This document shows positions 1 to 11,967 of a stretch of DNA of 64,000 nucleotides, piece after piece (position 1 is the first letter of the stretch; each line of letters begins with the position of its first letter). Made by a program: the position numbers and the translations under genes. The stretch is from assembly GCA_037783415.1 (NCBI GenBank), contig JAZGTN010000097.1:2108001-2172000 (forward strand). The letters run 5' to 3'. The notes below the pieces were generated by a model that saw only the letters and a list, made by a program, of their open reading frames with translations, was not told the origin of the DNA and did not search any database. This DNA is from Leptasterias polaris. Lineage: Eukaryota > Echinodermata > Asteroidea > Forcipulatida > Asteriidae.

Positions 1-2836
1 TATCTCCTTGCCACGGCATCCTGAACAAACATAATATGATAAAACTTGTAAAGTACTTTGGGGTTTCCGATTAGGTTTCCACAGGTCCAGGTCTAATTTC
101 ATACAGTACTTAGCAGAAGAGTTTGCCAGCTAAGCAACACTGAGCAGGATACCAGTCACAGATAGTACATCATGCAGAGCTACTAACATTTGCACCTTGC
201 AATCAGGGAGATTTTGTACAACAATCAGGGAGACATTTGAAATTACATTCAACTTAATAAGGAAATTTAAGTTTCCATAATTAAGGGGATTTTCATATTT
301 GTTCATCAGAACATGGACAGATTTGTCAATTATTAGGGAACTTTCTGCAGAATCAGGGAGAGTTTGAAGCTCTAGTACAAGTGACATGGTATTTTGGCCG
401 GTAACCTTATTCTGTAAGCATAATTATTTTCCTTTGAGCTTATCTACTTTTTGTATTTGTAAAATTGGGCCCAGGTCTGAAAATCAATGGGAAATCAAAC
501 TTTTCCTTGTTACACTTAAGTTTGTTCATGAATGTCAACAAAAATTGCAATTTTTGGTTTTTTTTGTCTGGTTATAATAACAAAACAAATAAAAACAAAC
601 ACAATTATGAATGTAGTTTAAATATAGCAAATACCAGTCCAGTTTAACTTCAAACAACAATTATTTTAGTTGTTACTTACATTGTTCCAGGGCCTTCTGC
701 AGCCAAGGCGACGGCGGGATCCAAGTTCACCTTGCATGTTCTAGCATGAATTCGCAGAAACTGTGTAGGATCTTGTTTCTGTTGAGTTAAGAAAGTTGTA
801 AATAGCTGAAGATGTTTACCAGCAGTGGTGGACCAAAATAGCCTTATATTATAAGCAATTGTTTCCCCATCTGTTCAAACATGAGGTGGCTCACAGCAAT
901 ACTCGACAGTGACCACCTCTTTCATTTCGCCAATAATGCCAATATATTATTGTTTGAAATATCTTTTTAAAAGGCTATTTGTTTAAATATCCAAAATACC
1001 CAGGGCAAGTTAAGAGGTAGGTGAACACATTTAGCTGGTTTAAATCGCCGACCTGCCCGTAGGGAATAAGCTTTAAAAATTGTTTCGCTTAGCTTCACAA
1101 AAAATAGGCCCTGATGTACGTGTGGCCAAGACCCAGTAACTGGGGCGCTGTACTTGTTTTTTCGATTAAATCAATGAATGTTTAAAAAAGCACTGGGGCG
1201 TGTTGTGTGAAACTGAAAGAATGGTTTTATAGGAATTAATTACAAACAATTTCCCTATGAAATTGAACCCCTAGTCACGTTAAACGTTGCTTTTTTAAAC
1301 AGTCGTTGATTTAATCCACTACCCAGAATGCATCGCGAAGACGATGCGGTGAGGCGACAGGGGGCAGAGGTCAAATTTTCAGAGTTTCCCCAATAAATGC
1401 AAGACGTGGATCGCGATGGATGGTATCACCGATTGTTGACTTCAAGATCATCAATTTGGAGCACAAAAAATGAGTACAATTTAATGCCTGATGATGCATC
1501 TTTGACATATTGAGAAGCCAGTAGGTAGGCGGTTTTCAAGCTATTTTCTTTTGTTGGGTCTTTTTAGTTTTTGTCATTCTAGTGCATTTTTTGTGGCTGG
1601 ATGTTTCAAAAATCATAGCAAATTGAGGTTTCCCAATCGTACCTACGATAATTCTCTTGGGCGCTAGTACGACCGCAGATATCCAAATTTCGAGAAAAAA
1701 TACGAGTTCAGTGCCCCAGACCAGACCCAGTTGAGTTACTGGGTCTACACGACAGGGCTAGCATTGTAGTAGTGTCAATCAATACCGAGTGAGGGCGCTG
1801 TTCACCACGCAGCCACTTTTTGTTAATGGGAAACGGTGACCACCTCAACGTGTACAACGCTATAGAGAGATCGGTGGTGCAGAGGGATATAGATTTAACC
1901 CATGTTAATCGTTTCATTCATAAAAATAAACGGAACTACTTTCAAGATGGAGTTTTTCTCTCGCGATTGATATGCAATTTGACATCCGTTTTGTTGGAGT
2001 ATTTGTGAAAAACTTTCTGTAAAATCACAAGAAATCTTGTTTTCTGCGCTCAAATTCATTGTGAACTGTAGTTATCCTCTAAGTCTTAGGGCCCCATAAT
2101 GAACCAAAAATGACAGTTAGTTGAGTATTTAATTATGTAATTACTTTTTGAATTAAAACTATTAGTTGTCGCGCTTTTTCGCGCTTGATTGTCAAACACG
2201 TTGATACGGCCCTTGGGAAATGTTCAATACGCAAGGGGAATTGGCTGTTGTGCGCAACCGCGAAAACGTTGCGCTGGTACAAGGTCACAAAAAATTGTAA
2301 TGTAAACAAGGTCAAATATTTTTAACTTTGACCTTCCATAGACCATAAGTCCGGTTTTCATGAACCGATCCCCACAAGTAAAGTATCAAAATGAATGTCT
2401 CAAAGAGCTCTATCCATCTAGACTACTTACAACTCAATCAGATCAAATCTCAAATTTTGTGATTTCCACTAATTCAATTGTAGCAATGATTTAAATTTTA
2501 ACTTTTTAAGTGAAACTTTTTGACTAACTGGTTTTGTATTATTTTTAAACATGTAATGGAATCATAAACTAGAGCTAGGCCTTAAGAAAGAAAATTCGAA
2601 ACTGATTTAAAAAAAATTATCACGCAACTGATACAGCACACCAAGTTCAACTAAATACACGGTGGCCGCGGCATGCTGCTTGTGCAGTCGTGGCCTCACA
2701 AAAATCAAGCATCAGATTGTTGTGTAACGTTACTTACAATCTTTTCATAAAACTCTCTCCTTCTCTCTGCTCTTTTTCTGTAGTCCACTATAATCCCATG
2801 GATCTTACGCTCTTGTTTCTTAGCTTCGTGCCACAT
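1..2836 (-). CDS. CLASRP: CLASRP (CLK4-associating SR-rich protein), N-terminal exons, partial
   Basis: Three exons read on the minus strand: 2836-2738 (starts MWHEAKKQERKIHGIIVDYR), 778-681 (contains QDPTQFLRIHARTCKVNLD) and 20-1 (begins MMPWQGD). All junctions are GT-AG (GTAAGT donors at both introns) and the phases fit: 0 at the first junction, and exon 2 ends with AT completed by G from exon 3. The concatenated protein matches the highly conserved N-terminus of CLASRP/SWAP2, a nuclear splicing-regulator family whose members bind CLK kinases and carry a later SR-rich region, which lies beyond the left edge. Only about 72 residues are visible. The exons are too short to stand out as ORFs. 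Intron 1 (about 2 kb) and intron 2 (660 bp) both contain MITEs. Family identity rests on recalled similarity but is strong. Confidence 0.9.
83..474. mobile_element. MITE with GGGCCCAATTTCAT-type ends, apparently interrupted
   Basis: The right end carries AAATTGGGCCCAGG and the left end the inverted counterpart CCAGGTCTAATTTCATAC. Parts between (GAGCAGGATACCAGTCACA, GGTAACCTTATTCTG) recur at 5278-5475. Relative to that shorter copy, about 200 bp between roughly 172 and 383 look inserted, with repeated TCAGGGAGA units. The element lies in CLASRP intron 2. Confidence 0.5.
1128..1747. mobile_element. Foldback element, GACCCAGTAACTGGGGCGCT family, degraded copy
   Basis: The left end reads AGACCCAGTAACTGGGGCGC and the right end ends GAGTTACTGGGTCTA. 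Internal pieces (ACTACCCAGAATGCATCGCG, GAAGCCAGTAGG, GGGCGCTAGTACGACCG) match the long palindrome at 31044-31911 and the element at 36452. The arms are more diverged than at 31 kb and no clear target duplication remains. Located in CLASRP intron 1. Confidence 0.7.
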
Positions 2837-2913
2837 TTTGAAGCCGAACACTCGGATACAGCCAGTGAATTTCGTGGGGCGCAGATTTCACTCACTTCTT
2901 TCTATCGTGAAAC

Positions 2914-2925
2914 GCCGCCATTTTT
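2914..2925 (-). promoter_or_regulatory. YY1-type motif in the CLASRP leader
   Basis: The minus strand reads AAAAATGGCGGC, a match to the YY1 consensus AANATGGCGGC, about 80 bp upstream of the CLASRP start codon. YY1 sites in this orientation just downstream of the transcription start are typical of TATA-less housekeeping promoters. The ATG inside the motif opens only a very short frame (10 codons or fewer before TGA), so the CLASRP start at 2836 is preferred. Confidence 0.6.
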
Positions 2926-3904
2926 ATTACAATGTTGAAAGGTGAATCTATTAAATCGAAAGGGGTGTTATTGGCTCAGCGTGTGGAATAATTATTCAAA
3001 AGACATTATTTTTCAAACAACACAGACACAGTTATCTTAAATTTTAAAAGCAGATGTTCAAATAAATATTTAAACATAGTTTTACATAAATTTCTATACA
3101 TCTGCTGTTATTTCCTTCTTGTGGTCTCGGAATGAGATATTCCATTTAAGATCCCACAATGCATCATTATTTCATTAGGGCTCATGTCGTATGTACGTAC
3201 GTATGTACGCAGAGAAACTTTTGACCCGGGAAAAATCAAAAACTTTGAACTTCTTCGATGTCTTCTTGGCTTGTGTAAACTAAGGTAGGCAACCATTACC
3301 ATTGACAAATCAATTATACAGCCTCGGATCGTTTATTTTTTTGATAATTCAAAGAGCCTTTGAAGTTTGAAGGAAGTTACATCAAGATTCTGTCTTTGAT
3401 ACCTAGTTTTATGATTGTTATTTTAATTGTTTTGAGTGAGTGACTGATTGAGTGTTGTTGTATAGCCGGCCTATGTACTGTATTGGACTCATTACTGTAG
3501 TGATTTTGAATCGCCAGTGAGAAAAATAGAAACGGAAACTACATTTTTAATTGGCCAGAATTGGCCCCTGGGGGGAAAAACGGTGTACCCCTTTGTGCTC
3601 AGCTGAACACTGACAGAGTAGAGACAGTGATAATATTGGCATTTTTGACAGTGACTTGCACTTGGTTGGACAAGTTGAAGGAGATGAATTCGGTTGACTC
3701 TAATCTCTGTGACTGACTGTGAGTACCAGAAATCAGCCTTTTCTATTGCATACTCATATCGTGTAACTTGAACCAAATTCGTTCGGTATTTTGAAATACT
3801 ATCGACCTTTATCAGATCAAAATCAAGTTCCATAAGGCATTCCCTATACCATTTAGATTATATCCAGCGATCACTACGAACTGTTAATGTTATCATCTGT
3901 ACAG

Positions 3905-4471
3905 GGCCCTCTTCACTTTGACATGTTTGAGGACAGCATCATGGCAGAAAACCCTGCAGGAGATTGTATCGTTCCTGATCTTCATTGCGATGAAATATTA
4001 TCACCTGATGATGAACTCCGACTCGATGACACTTTCCTTGGAGACTCGGGCACTATGATATATAAGCAGATTGCTCTACCAAGAAGCACAATTGTTGCTC
4101 CAGCTGATGATCCACAGTACTGCCATGGTGTTCTACCAGTACCACGTGGTGACAGTGAGGTTGGAGAAAATTCCGTAGTTGTCGATCCTAAACTTGACAA
4201 GCATCTTCTTGTTGAGGATGCTCAATCTGTCCCATCACTGCCACACGAAGACATGACCACTATCCAAGAAAGCTCAGCAGCTCAAATCACTGCTATAAAT
4301 GGGTCATTTCATCTTCCGACCGGCACCCCTGTCCATGCAGCCATCAACCAATGTATGACTCCCTGTCATCCCCAAACACCAACCGAGGCGTTCACGCAGA
4401 GGGAACCTGGCTCGACCTTACTGACCCTGCTTCTTAAACACCAACGTTCTTACCTTCAGATGAGAGGATCG
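3905..4471 (+). CDS. Orphan candidate coding exon, acidic, with an LxxLL-like motif
   Basis: A 189-codon open stretch is bounded by a good acceptor (TCATCTGTACAG) and a good donor (CG|GTAAGC), phase 0 at both ends. Frame 3887-4594 stays open for 235 codons, long for this DNA. The product is acidic early on (DELRLDDTFLGDSG), rich in Pro/Ser/Thr, and ends near EPGSTLLTLLLKHQ, which contains an LxxLL-type helix. An acidic N-terminus with a PDL...DxFLG-like stretch followed by an EP..LL..LLL motif is reminiscent of PGC-1 family coactivators. That is a hypothesis from pattern only. No flanking exons were found, so it may also be an isolated or first exon of an unknown gene head to head with CLASRP. 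Confidence 0.4.
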
Positions 4472-4594
4472 GTAAGCAATAAGAGCTGCAATGAGCTAGA
4501 CTCCAGCCATTGGCATAGCGACCTTCTGTTTAATGACGTCTGCGATTGCGATGCACACATTGTCCCAATCACAAGATGGGATATAGAGGAATAA

Positions 4595-5277
4595 AAACAC
4601 CCACAGAAACCCCAAACATTGGAACCCCCCCCCCCTCCAAAAAAAATACAATCTCCCAGGTCATCCTTGCTGCACGATGGTTTCATTATTTGGTGTACAT
4701 TAACTTTTGAAATCGTATCCACGTTCGTATCCACACAAGGAAAGCAATGTGTCCACTCCAGCTTTCATGAACTGAGCATTCCATGAAAACCAGGCACATG
4801 TACATGTATACATGTACCTTCCCAACGTGTACTATAGAAACTTAATACCCGTTTCAACGGGTAGGCGGGCAAGACAACAATGTACATTGTATATGTTGTG
4901 GTGTGCACAGGGTTATAAGCACGAACAGAAAAATGTTGTCAAAAGATCCTAAAAATTAAAAAACTTCTTGAAAATGTGACCTACTCCCGAGGCACTACCA
5001 TGGATGTAGGTGTTCAGTATGTATTTGAATTTTAAGTGATACAATTTTGAACAATTTTACAAACAAATATACCTTTCAATATTTTTTTGTGTTCAACATT
5101 ACTTCATGAAAAATACTGTTTTGTTTCGAAGAGATGACAAAGTGTAAAATATAAATTGACGTTAAAGTCGTTTGATTTGATACGGCAACGTTTTTTTTTT
5201 TTCTAAAGATTATCAAGCTAATTATTTATTAAAGTTTTTTAAAGTCTGGGAAACATTTCATTGACACTACCTCATGC
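4595..5277. other. Intergenic, no gene seen
   Basis: AT-rich sequence with short homopolymer runs (poly-C near 4628, poly-T near 5190) and an ATGTACATGTATACATGTAC stretch near 4799. Nothing coding is supported. Confidence 0.5.
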
Positions 5278-5475
5278 TCAGGAGCCCAATATCATAGAGC
5301 TGCTTAAAGCAGAAAATATTGCTAAACAATTTTCTGCTGGGCAGAGAAATGAGCAGGATATCAGTCACAAATAGTGCATGTGACATGGTAGTTTGGCTGG
5401 TAACCTTATTCTGGTAAGCATAATATTGTTGTGCTTTGCTACTTTTTGTGCTATATAAAATTCGGCCCGGGTTAC
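5278..5475. mobile_element. Short MITE, GCCCAAT(T)TCATAGAGCTGCTTAA family
   Basis: The left end contains GCCCAATATCATAGAGCTGC and the right end AAAATTCGGCCCGGG. The interior (GAGCAGGATATCAGTCACAA, GGCTGGTAACCTTATTCTGG) is shared with 83-474, and in part with 18450-18520 and, inverted, 62355-62455. Confidence 0.55.
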
Positions 5476-5794
5476 GATTGCCAAATTAAACAAATCAGGA
5501 TGTTTACTAACCTGGACCCTATTTTAGCACATGAAGTAGCTAGATACAAACAATGGTGGTTACCAGACATAGGTTACGAGCCAAAATACAATTTGAGGTT
5601 TCCCACTAAGTTGCATTTATCAGAAATTTGTTAAGCAGTTTTGTTTGCTTACGCAGCTCTAGGAAATTGGCCTCACTGGAACTTGGACGGGGCTGCAGAG
5701 TGTGGAGTTGACCGTGCATCCAATACAGTGTTAAACTAAATTATTACTTTAGGCGTTCAGATACTGCACGGAGGCAACGCCCTCTGTGGTTCCC

Positions 5795-5830
5795 CCTTGT
5801 CATTGCCTTGGTGCCCCTTGAATCATTCCA
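5795..5830 (-). repeat. Dispersed repeat fragment (GGGGCACCAAGGCAATG)
   Basis: The minus strand reads CAAGGGGCACCAAGGCAATG, found again on the plus strand near 21630. Both lie in otherwise featureless sequence, so this is probably a degraded interspersed repeat. Confidence 0.4.
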
Positions 5831-7166
5831 GTAGAAATCTACATTTTCCTCACAGAGGTTACCTTTTTTAATAAGGAAAATACCGCCTTGCTCTTAAACG
5901 GAAGTGTCAGACCCTGTAGTCTCCGGGATTTGTCGGCATTGTTGTTTTTAACTTATTGAGATTACTGCTATTTTAATTGTATAAAGACTTCCAATAAGTG
6001 TTGCATACTTTCTTTCTTTTTTGTGATATCTCCTGTATAAGCATAACAAATGTTGATCAAAACAGAAATGTTATAATTTAGTTATATTGATGAGAATCTT
6101 ACATGTTTTCAAAATATTGTTTCAAAGGCAGTACCGTGTAAATAAACGTTCAAAAACGTTCAAAACTTAAAAAGATCCGGTTCGGTGGTGTCGAATTTGA
6201 GTTATTATTGGTCCATTTTAAATGCATGGCACATAAACAAAATACTCAAACATATTAATACACCATTCAATTTTAATTAAACATCATCATTTACTTTCAC
6301 TTTTATCAACACATTGTCAATACAAATGGGTTATGGATCATAGATGCTTCATTTTATCAAGATTATCATTAGATGCCGGATAATCAATCATTTTTTTACT
6401 GTAGCCATAAGCTTCTGTAGTGAGTAGTTTTTATTTCCATTTTTTGTCAGATCAAATGAAAGATTCCCTTTTCAGTTTTTATCAAACAAAACCAAATTAA
6501 TTTACATGAACAAGCATAACATTAAGAAGTCGTAATTGGAAATAATTAATAAAATGTATATATTTTCAAAAGAAATATCAGCAGCAATCCATTGTAATTT
6601 TTTTTTAAACAACGATCTCTTATTCTTGATATTACATTTTAACGACTCCATGCACAGCACGTTAACCTTGCTTTTTATTGAAAATTTAATTAAAAACATG
6701 TTTTTAAAAAAATTAAATATTGCTCTCCTCAAGGATCAAAGTGGATGCAGTTTTTATACGTTATTCAAACGAATAGAACAACAAGAAACTTATACTGGAG
6801 GGCTCTGTCAATGGAGTCAAATAGAAGTGGTCAATACAGATGTGAGCCTATAAAGACGAAACACAGAGAAAACAAATGCAAACCAATGTTATTTGTGTAG
6901 CAGCCCACTCTCTTAGAAGATATGTCATACAAAGAACTAAATATGCGAGAATGAACTGAAACTTAAAACAACCCAGCGTTTAGTTTTCACTCCGTTCTTC
7001 CTCTTGCTGTTTGCTAATTCCCACAAATTTACTTCGTTCGCTTAAACCCTTATTTGTTTACTCTGAATAATGGGTTAATAGGAAATATTGTCCCCTTCCA
7101 AGGAGCGTGCAGAAATCCTAGATTTTGGACGAAACATTTTGCCCTTGAGATAGACCTCATTCACGG
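5831..7166. other. Intergenic, no gene seen
   Basis: AT-rich DNA with no convincing coding stretch. ORFs around 6500-6850 are low-complexity, open on both strands, and show no family features. Confidence 0.5.
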
Positions 7167-7278
7167 TTACTTCGGTTCGGCTGGGAATAACCAAGAGTGA
7201 TCGTCGTCCTCTTCATCCTCTCCAACGCCGATCAGTTTCTCTTTATCACTCCCATAACCTTTCAAAGAACAATGAAAG
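7167..7278 (-). CDS. Possible terminal exon with acidic tail, unassigned
   Basis: The minus strand reads ...GYGSDKEKLIGVGEDEEDDD, then HSWLFPAEPK and a stop at 7169-7167. An AG acceptor can be placed at either 7258 or 7278. With the 7278 choice the phase (one base completing a codon) fits the phase-2 donor of the SLC46-like exon at 9825, so this could be the cytoplasmic tail exon of that copy. The polypyrimidine tract is poor and a different small exon candidate lies at 9758-9746. Treat as tentative. Confidence 0.2.
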
Positions 7279-7914
7279 CTTTGTCATGAAATTGTGTGGT
7301 TTTCCTTTTACTTCGTGAACTAACACTCCGCCGTTTTGTAGAACCAAATTTTGACTCCACAAAATGGCGGATTGTGTTAAACGAAGTAAAAGAAAAAAAG
7401 AACAAAATTTCAAGGCATGATGGTGTGGATCATAGTATTCTACTTTTAAAACATCTTTTCAACCATAACGATTTCATAACAAACGCTATTTATAGTCCAA
7501 AGCACCCAGTCCAAGGCAATGCGTCTCTCTAAAAAACTGCGCGAGCATGCTATACGAAACGCAACGCTGTATGGATGACCCTCCGTAAATTAATATTACT
7601 CCAGAAAGGCATGCTGGATAAATGTGACGTCAGTGAGAAGGGTTTTTAGAAATAAGACTTGATTAATGTCTATAATACAATAGTTATATAAGTTTGATTT
7701 AAAAGTAGAATTAAAATACGTTAGCCTATACTTACCCTTCTTACTTACGTCACCACTTAAACACCACATGTACCTACAAGTAAAATAAAGAGTTCGAATA
7801 GCATCGTGCCATAAGTAACTGTCGTTCAATACAAGATTCAACATTTGATGTATTTTATTTATAGTTCATTTTGTTTTATTTGTTTAAATGAATTAGTATA
7901 CATCGTCTACTCTA

Positions 7915-8952
7915 TACAGTCGTTTGACCAGTTCTGGATCACTTTTTGAATTCACATTGTTTCTTGTTACAATCTTTTTGACATCTTAAACAAAAAAGTT
8001 GATCAGTTTACCTAAACATGTCACAAAACTCACCAAGTATCCACTGACAAAAAAAGATTAGTACTTTTGAAGAGGCTTTGAGAAAAGTATCGTCACCCGT
8101 TTGACCAGTTCAGGATCAGTTGATTCTATTCTGAATCAGTAGCGTGCCCCCTATTGCAAACCCATACTCCCATACTTAAAACTGTCTCTCGAGGACACAA
8201 AACTTCAGAAGTGTGTTGGCATGGACTTGGACTTCCTTTCTTTAGTGATTGTCATGCAATTGTCTTCAACAGCAGCGCAAAAAGCCAGCTACAAAAACAC
8301 AGAACAACAGCAAAGGCAATTGAAAAAGTGAAGTGCACCTAAAAGCAACATTGACCCCTCCAAGTTTAATTTTCTCAGAAAAAAAAACCAATCTACAAGA
8401 ATTTGTTGAAGTAATGTTTCACAAAAGCAATACATAAACTTTCTACTGCAGCAGTATGATTTTACCTCACTTAGTAAGTTAGTGCGGCACCATTTGACGC
8501 AATGAGATGTTGAGTGATCCCGAACTGGTCAAGAGTACAATCCCCCCCCCCCCCCCCAAAGACGATTTTTGTAATTTCGTCTCCTCAAAAAAGCAAGATG
8601 ACTGCTCAGTATTTATGTGAAATATTTTGTACACATTCCTATAGCATTTTACATAAATGTTTTTCGCTCTGACGTTCAAATTCTAAAGGTGAGAAGTTTT
8701 AACAGTGTTTTTCAACCAACATTTTTTAACAAAATAATGATCAAAATCGCAGACAAAGTTCAGGAAAATGGCCATAATTTATTTGCCTATGATGTTTGGC
8801 ACCTTATTTCGGGTTTGTTGGTTTAATGGTTGTTATTCTTCACATGTATCAACAGAAATTGGTAGTGTGAGAAGTAATATAATTATTTGGTTATTGCAAA
8901 GTTGAAGTGATCCCGAACTGGTCAATGATCCCGAACTGGTCAATTGACTGTA
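7915..8952. mobile_element. Non-autonomous mariner/pogo-like element, 1.04 kb
   Basis: The ends are TACAGTC...GACTGTA with a TA at each tip. The inverted repeats contain TTGACCAGTTC(T/G)GGATCA, once near the left tip (7928), again at 8100, inverted at 8513, and as a direct doublet at the right tip (8909-8942). There is no transposase ORF; a poly-C tract lies at 8541. A TA duplication with CAGT-type ends is the Tc1/mariner/pogo signature. Confidence 0.65.
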
Positions 8953-9107
8953 CTTGTCACCTTTTATTTTTGGTAGCTTGGTGCTTTTTGACCAGACATT
9001 AGTGTGAGCCGTCATCATTTTTCACGAAGGAAACTGGCTTCCCCGAAACATGTACAAAATACAGTCTATCAAAATGGACAGGCATAACTGTCAACTTGTA
9101 TCATTGG

Positions 9108-9275
9108 ACATACCCACCCATCCTTGTGGGGTCCAAAACACAACAGAACAATGGACCCCCACAAGGTATTCTTTGTTAAACTTGTACCCCACAGGGGAAT
9201 TCTTCAGAAAAGGGAATAATAGAACAACAATAGCAGGACCCCACAAGTCTGGGTTTGTGAGGGTGGGTGTGTGTT
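9108..9275. repeat. Short inverted-repeat segment
   Basis: CCCACCC...TTGTGGGGTCC on the left faces GGACCCCACAAG...GGGTGGG on the right, giving a hairpin-capable block of about 165 bp. Probably a small MITE; no target duplication was resolved. Confidence 0.4.
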
Positions 9276-9493
9276 CACGAAGAGGCGGGCATGTTACAAA
9301 TGAGCGTGGGCGTCTGACATTCCCCCGCCCTTCACTATAACAACGCACACTGCATAGATGTGGGCGAAAATAGGTCTGCGAATCAACAATCGAACGAAGT
9401 TTGTCGAAAAATGTGGTGAATGTGTCATAAAACATTAAGGCCTGATATTATGCACTTAATCACTATACGATCATCCATTAGATACCAAAATAT

Positions 9494-9714
9494 TCGTTGT
9501 GCCCAAAACCCGTACTACCAGTGGCGACAAAAGTTTCCATCCTGCTGCACAAAAACTCCGGAACAATTTACCCTATAACTCACTAGGCTGTCAACACATC
9601 TATAAGAAAACCATTTGTTTACTGATGTGTTTGCTTATTCTGTATATTCCTCTTTTTTCTTGTTGTTTAAGTTTGTGTTAAGCGCTGTATCATAACTATT
9701 ATTGATATTATTAT
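9494..9714 (+). mobile_element. Decayed LINE 3' fragment (L2/CR1-like RT C-terminus)
   Basis: Frame reads VVPKTRTTSGDKSFHPAAQK then LRNNLP, matching the common C-terminal end of L2/CR1-like reverse transcriptases (KTRT..G.R.F..AA..LWNSLP). It is followed by an ATT-rich tail near 9700. Only about 40 codons are recognisable before the frame is lost. The same domain recurs at 60466-60780 (minus) and 45117 (plus). Confidence 0.6.
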
Positions 9715-10304
9715 GTCCGCTCCTAGACGAAGGGAAGCAATTATGCTATTTTAGTAAGCTTATCAGAAAAACAAACATTACCAGATCCAGAATTATGGTC
9801 TTTGTTCATCATTGATATACTTACATAATAATGGACAGCAACATAACAAAGAAGATACCCATTCCGAAAAACGGTAACCGAGGCCACATTGCTTCTGTAG
9901 TATTGTACAACACCTGGAATAGGACATGTCCTCCGAGCCGAAAGACGGTTTGAATGAGCATTGTGCATGCAAATACTGCTCCTGCAAAGCATTTTCAAAA
10001 CATAGGTCTAGTTTTCAGAGTTTAGAATTTTATTCAGCTGTTAGTCCTAAGCAAGTAATTGAGAAGTTTGATCCGCAGAACCTCGTTATACCTCCAATTA
10101 TAATATTTTTAGTTTTTTACCGATTTCCTAATTTTTACGTTCGATTTTTTGTAATTATTTACATGTTGTACCCATAATTTGAATACGTATTTTCTGTTGT
10201 CAAATACTCATGAACACAATCATTCATCACTCAGTTTTGGTTGATCGTGCATGATCAAAGCATGAAGGTATAGACACCTCCATGATCAAAGATAACCATT
10301 CAAT

Positions 10305-10710
10305 TTAAAGGTGCTGTATACGTTTGGTAATTGGAGCCTACTGATTGTGTTAATCCTATGAAAATGTATATAGGTATATACAATAAAACTAACCTGTGAA
10401 AATTTCACTTCAAAAGGTGGTCGCGTTTTTGAGATAGGCCTATCACCGAAAAACCGGAGCGAATATTTCCACGCAGGAAGAATATTCCCCATAGGAATAC
10501 ACAGTCTGAGAAGCGTTTCTGACAGAAACGCTTCTCAGATTCAAATTTTGGGGAATAAAAAGTGATATATTTTTCCATAACCGTAGTACTTTGAAGTTAA
10601 ACGTTTCTCAAAATTCATTATACTACCCAAAGCTGCTGTACTTCTTACCAAGTAAGTTTTTATTGCCATTAATGTTCAGAGTCATTACCAAGCGTGTACT
10701 GTGCCTTTAA
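10305..10710. mobile_element. MITE, TTAAAGG...TTGGTAA family
   Basis: The ends are TTAAAGGTGCTGTATACG and, inverted, CGTGTACTGTGCCTTTAA, each followed inward by TTGGTAAT or its complement. The interior includes a strong hairpin GAGAAGCGTTTCTG/CAGAAACGCTTCTC at 10511-10539. Most of it (AAAACGCGACCACCTTTTG) recurs inverted in 19797-20160. Confidence 0.7.
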
Positions 10711-11035
10711 CAAACCACATGATCTGCATTCAAATTCGCAGCAGCTTTTCGCAGAAATCTCTGGTTGCGCCTGCTCTGCTAAATTGAACGCCGATTTGAT
10801 CTTGTCATTCAACTTCATTTACATTTTTTTGTTGAACATTAGTATAATAATAGGCCTACGTCATCAATCACATCGGTAAACTTCATTGTTAGGGCTAGGG
10901 CTTGCCGTTTCCGCTGAGCAAATAATTTCAATGAAACCTCTAACCGTTGGGAAAAATAACTACGTACATGTACTTTTCAAGCAAGAATAACTTTCAAGGC
11001 TTTACAATCATTGTGCAAAACGAGTTGGAGTGATT

Positions 11036-11150
11036 ACGAGGTGGTTGGAGTACGAGTTGGTTGGAGTACGAGTTGGTTGTTTGAGTACGAGTTGGTTGTG
11101 TGAATTGACCAAAACGAGCACGACTTGGTCGGAGTACGAGTTGACCCATT
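11036..11150 (+). repeat. Minisatellite, GAGTACGAGTTGGTTG unit
   Basis: Four to six imperfect copies of GAGTACGAGTTGGTTGG follow each other from about 11036 to 11110, and diverged units (GGAGTACGAGTTGACC) continue to about 11147. Confidence 0.7.
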
Positions 11151-11380
11151 TCCCATCTGACCTTGGAGTAATATTTTAAACTGTCTACGTATCAAGAAAC
11201 AATTTTGTCGATTACCAAGGTCGGTTTTGTCACGATGCATAAATGAAAATTAAATTAATGTCTATAATAACTTGATTAAAAATAATGCTTTCAAACAATC
11301 ATTCAAGGTATACACTTCGCAGTATACTGTTTAGCAACAACGAGCGGGGGTGGTTTTAAAAGATTGAAGAGGAAGGAAAA

Positions 11381-11967
11381 TTACCAATTATATTTTGTGA
11401 TGTACTTATTTACCCAACAGATAGAGGCCTCATGTGAGTAGGGAAAACAATTACAAGTCTCTAACCTTACGTTAAAATGGTGTAAATTGCCATTGCATTC
11501 GATACCCTTCCAGTGTAAAATTTGTCAACATCAAAAACATCTGATGACATCATTCTGAAGAAAAAAATGGGACGCTACATTTTTTTTCAGGAATGTTTTG
11601 GTTTATTACTGACTTTTTCAGAGCAAAATTTGAAACACTACGTCATTGGACTTCAACAACTATGATCTTTACATCCAAGAGCGGAATTTTTCGTCAGTCA
11701 AAATGTCACAATCAATGCTGTTTTGATGAAATATGATTGAAAGTCAGGAATGAACCAAAACATTCCAGTAGAAAAATGTAAAGAAAAACATTTATCAGAA
11801 TGATGTCATCAGATGTTTTAGATGTAGACAAACTATGCACTGGACGGTATCGAATACAATGGCAATTTACACTCACTTTAACGTGAGGCTAGAGACTTGT
11901 AATTGTTCCCCACTCACTTAGGACTCTATCTATTTGATAACGAGTACATCACAAAATTGAATTGTTA
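11381..11967. mobile_element. Foldback/MITE with arms of about 200 bp or more
   Basis: The left arm starts TTACCAATTATATTTTGTGA and the right arm ends TCACAAAATTGAATTGTTAA. The inverted match runs through TGTACTTATT, GATAGAGGCCT, ATTACAAGTCTCTAACC, GGCAATTTACA and the GATGTCATCAGATGTTTT region, so most of the 587 bp folds back on itself. It sits in the region where exons 2-3 of the SLC46 pseudogene would be expected. Confidence 0.7.

Noticed and set aside
10765..10870. Candidate exon 3 of the SLC46 pseudogene (minus strand, ...SAFNLAEQ)
   Set aside because: The C-terminal few residues resemble the expected exon end, but there is an in-frame stop 13-14 codons upstream and no proper donor at the required phase.
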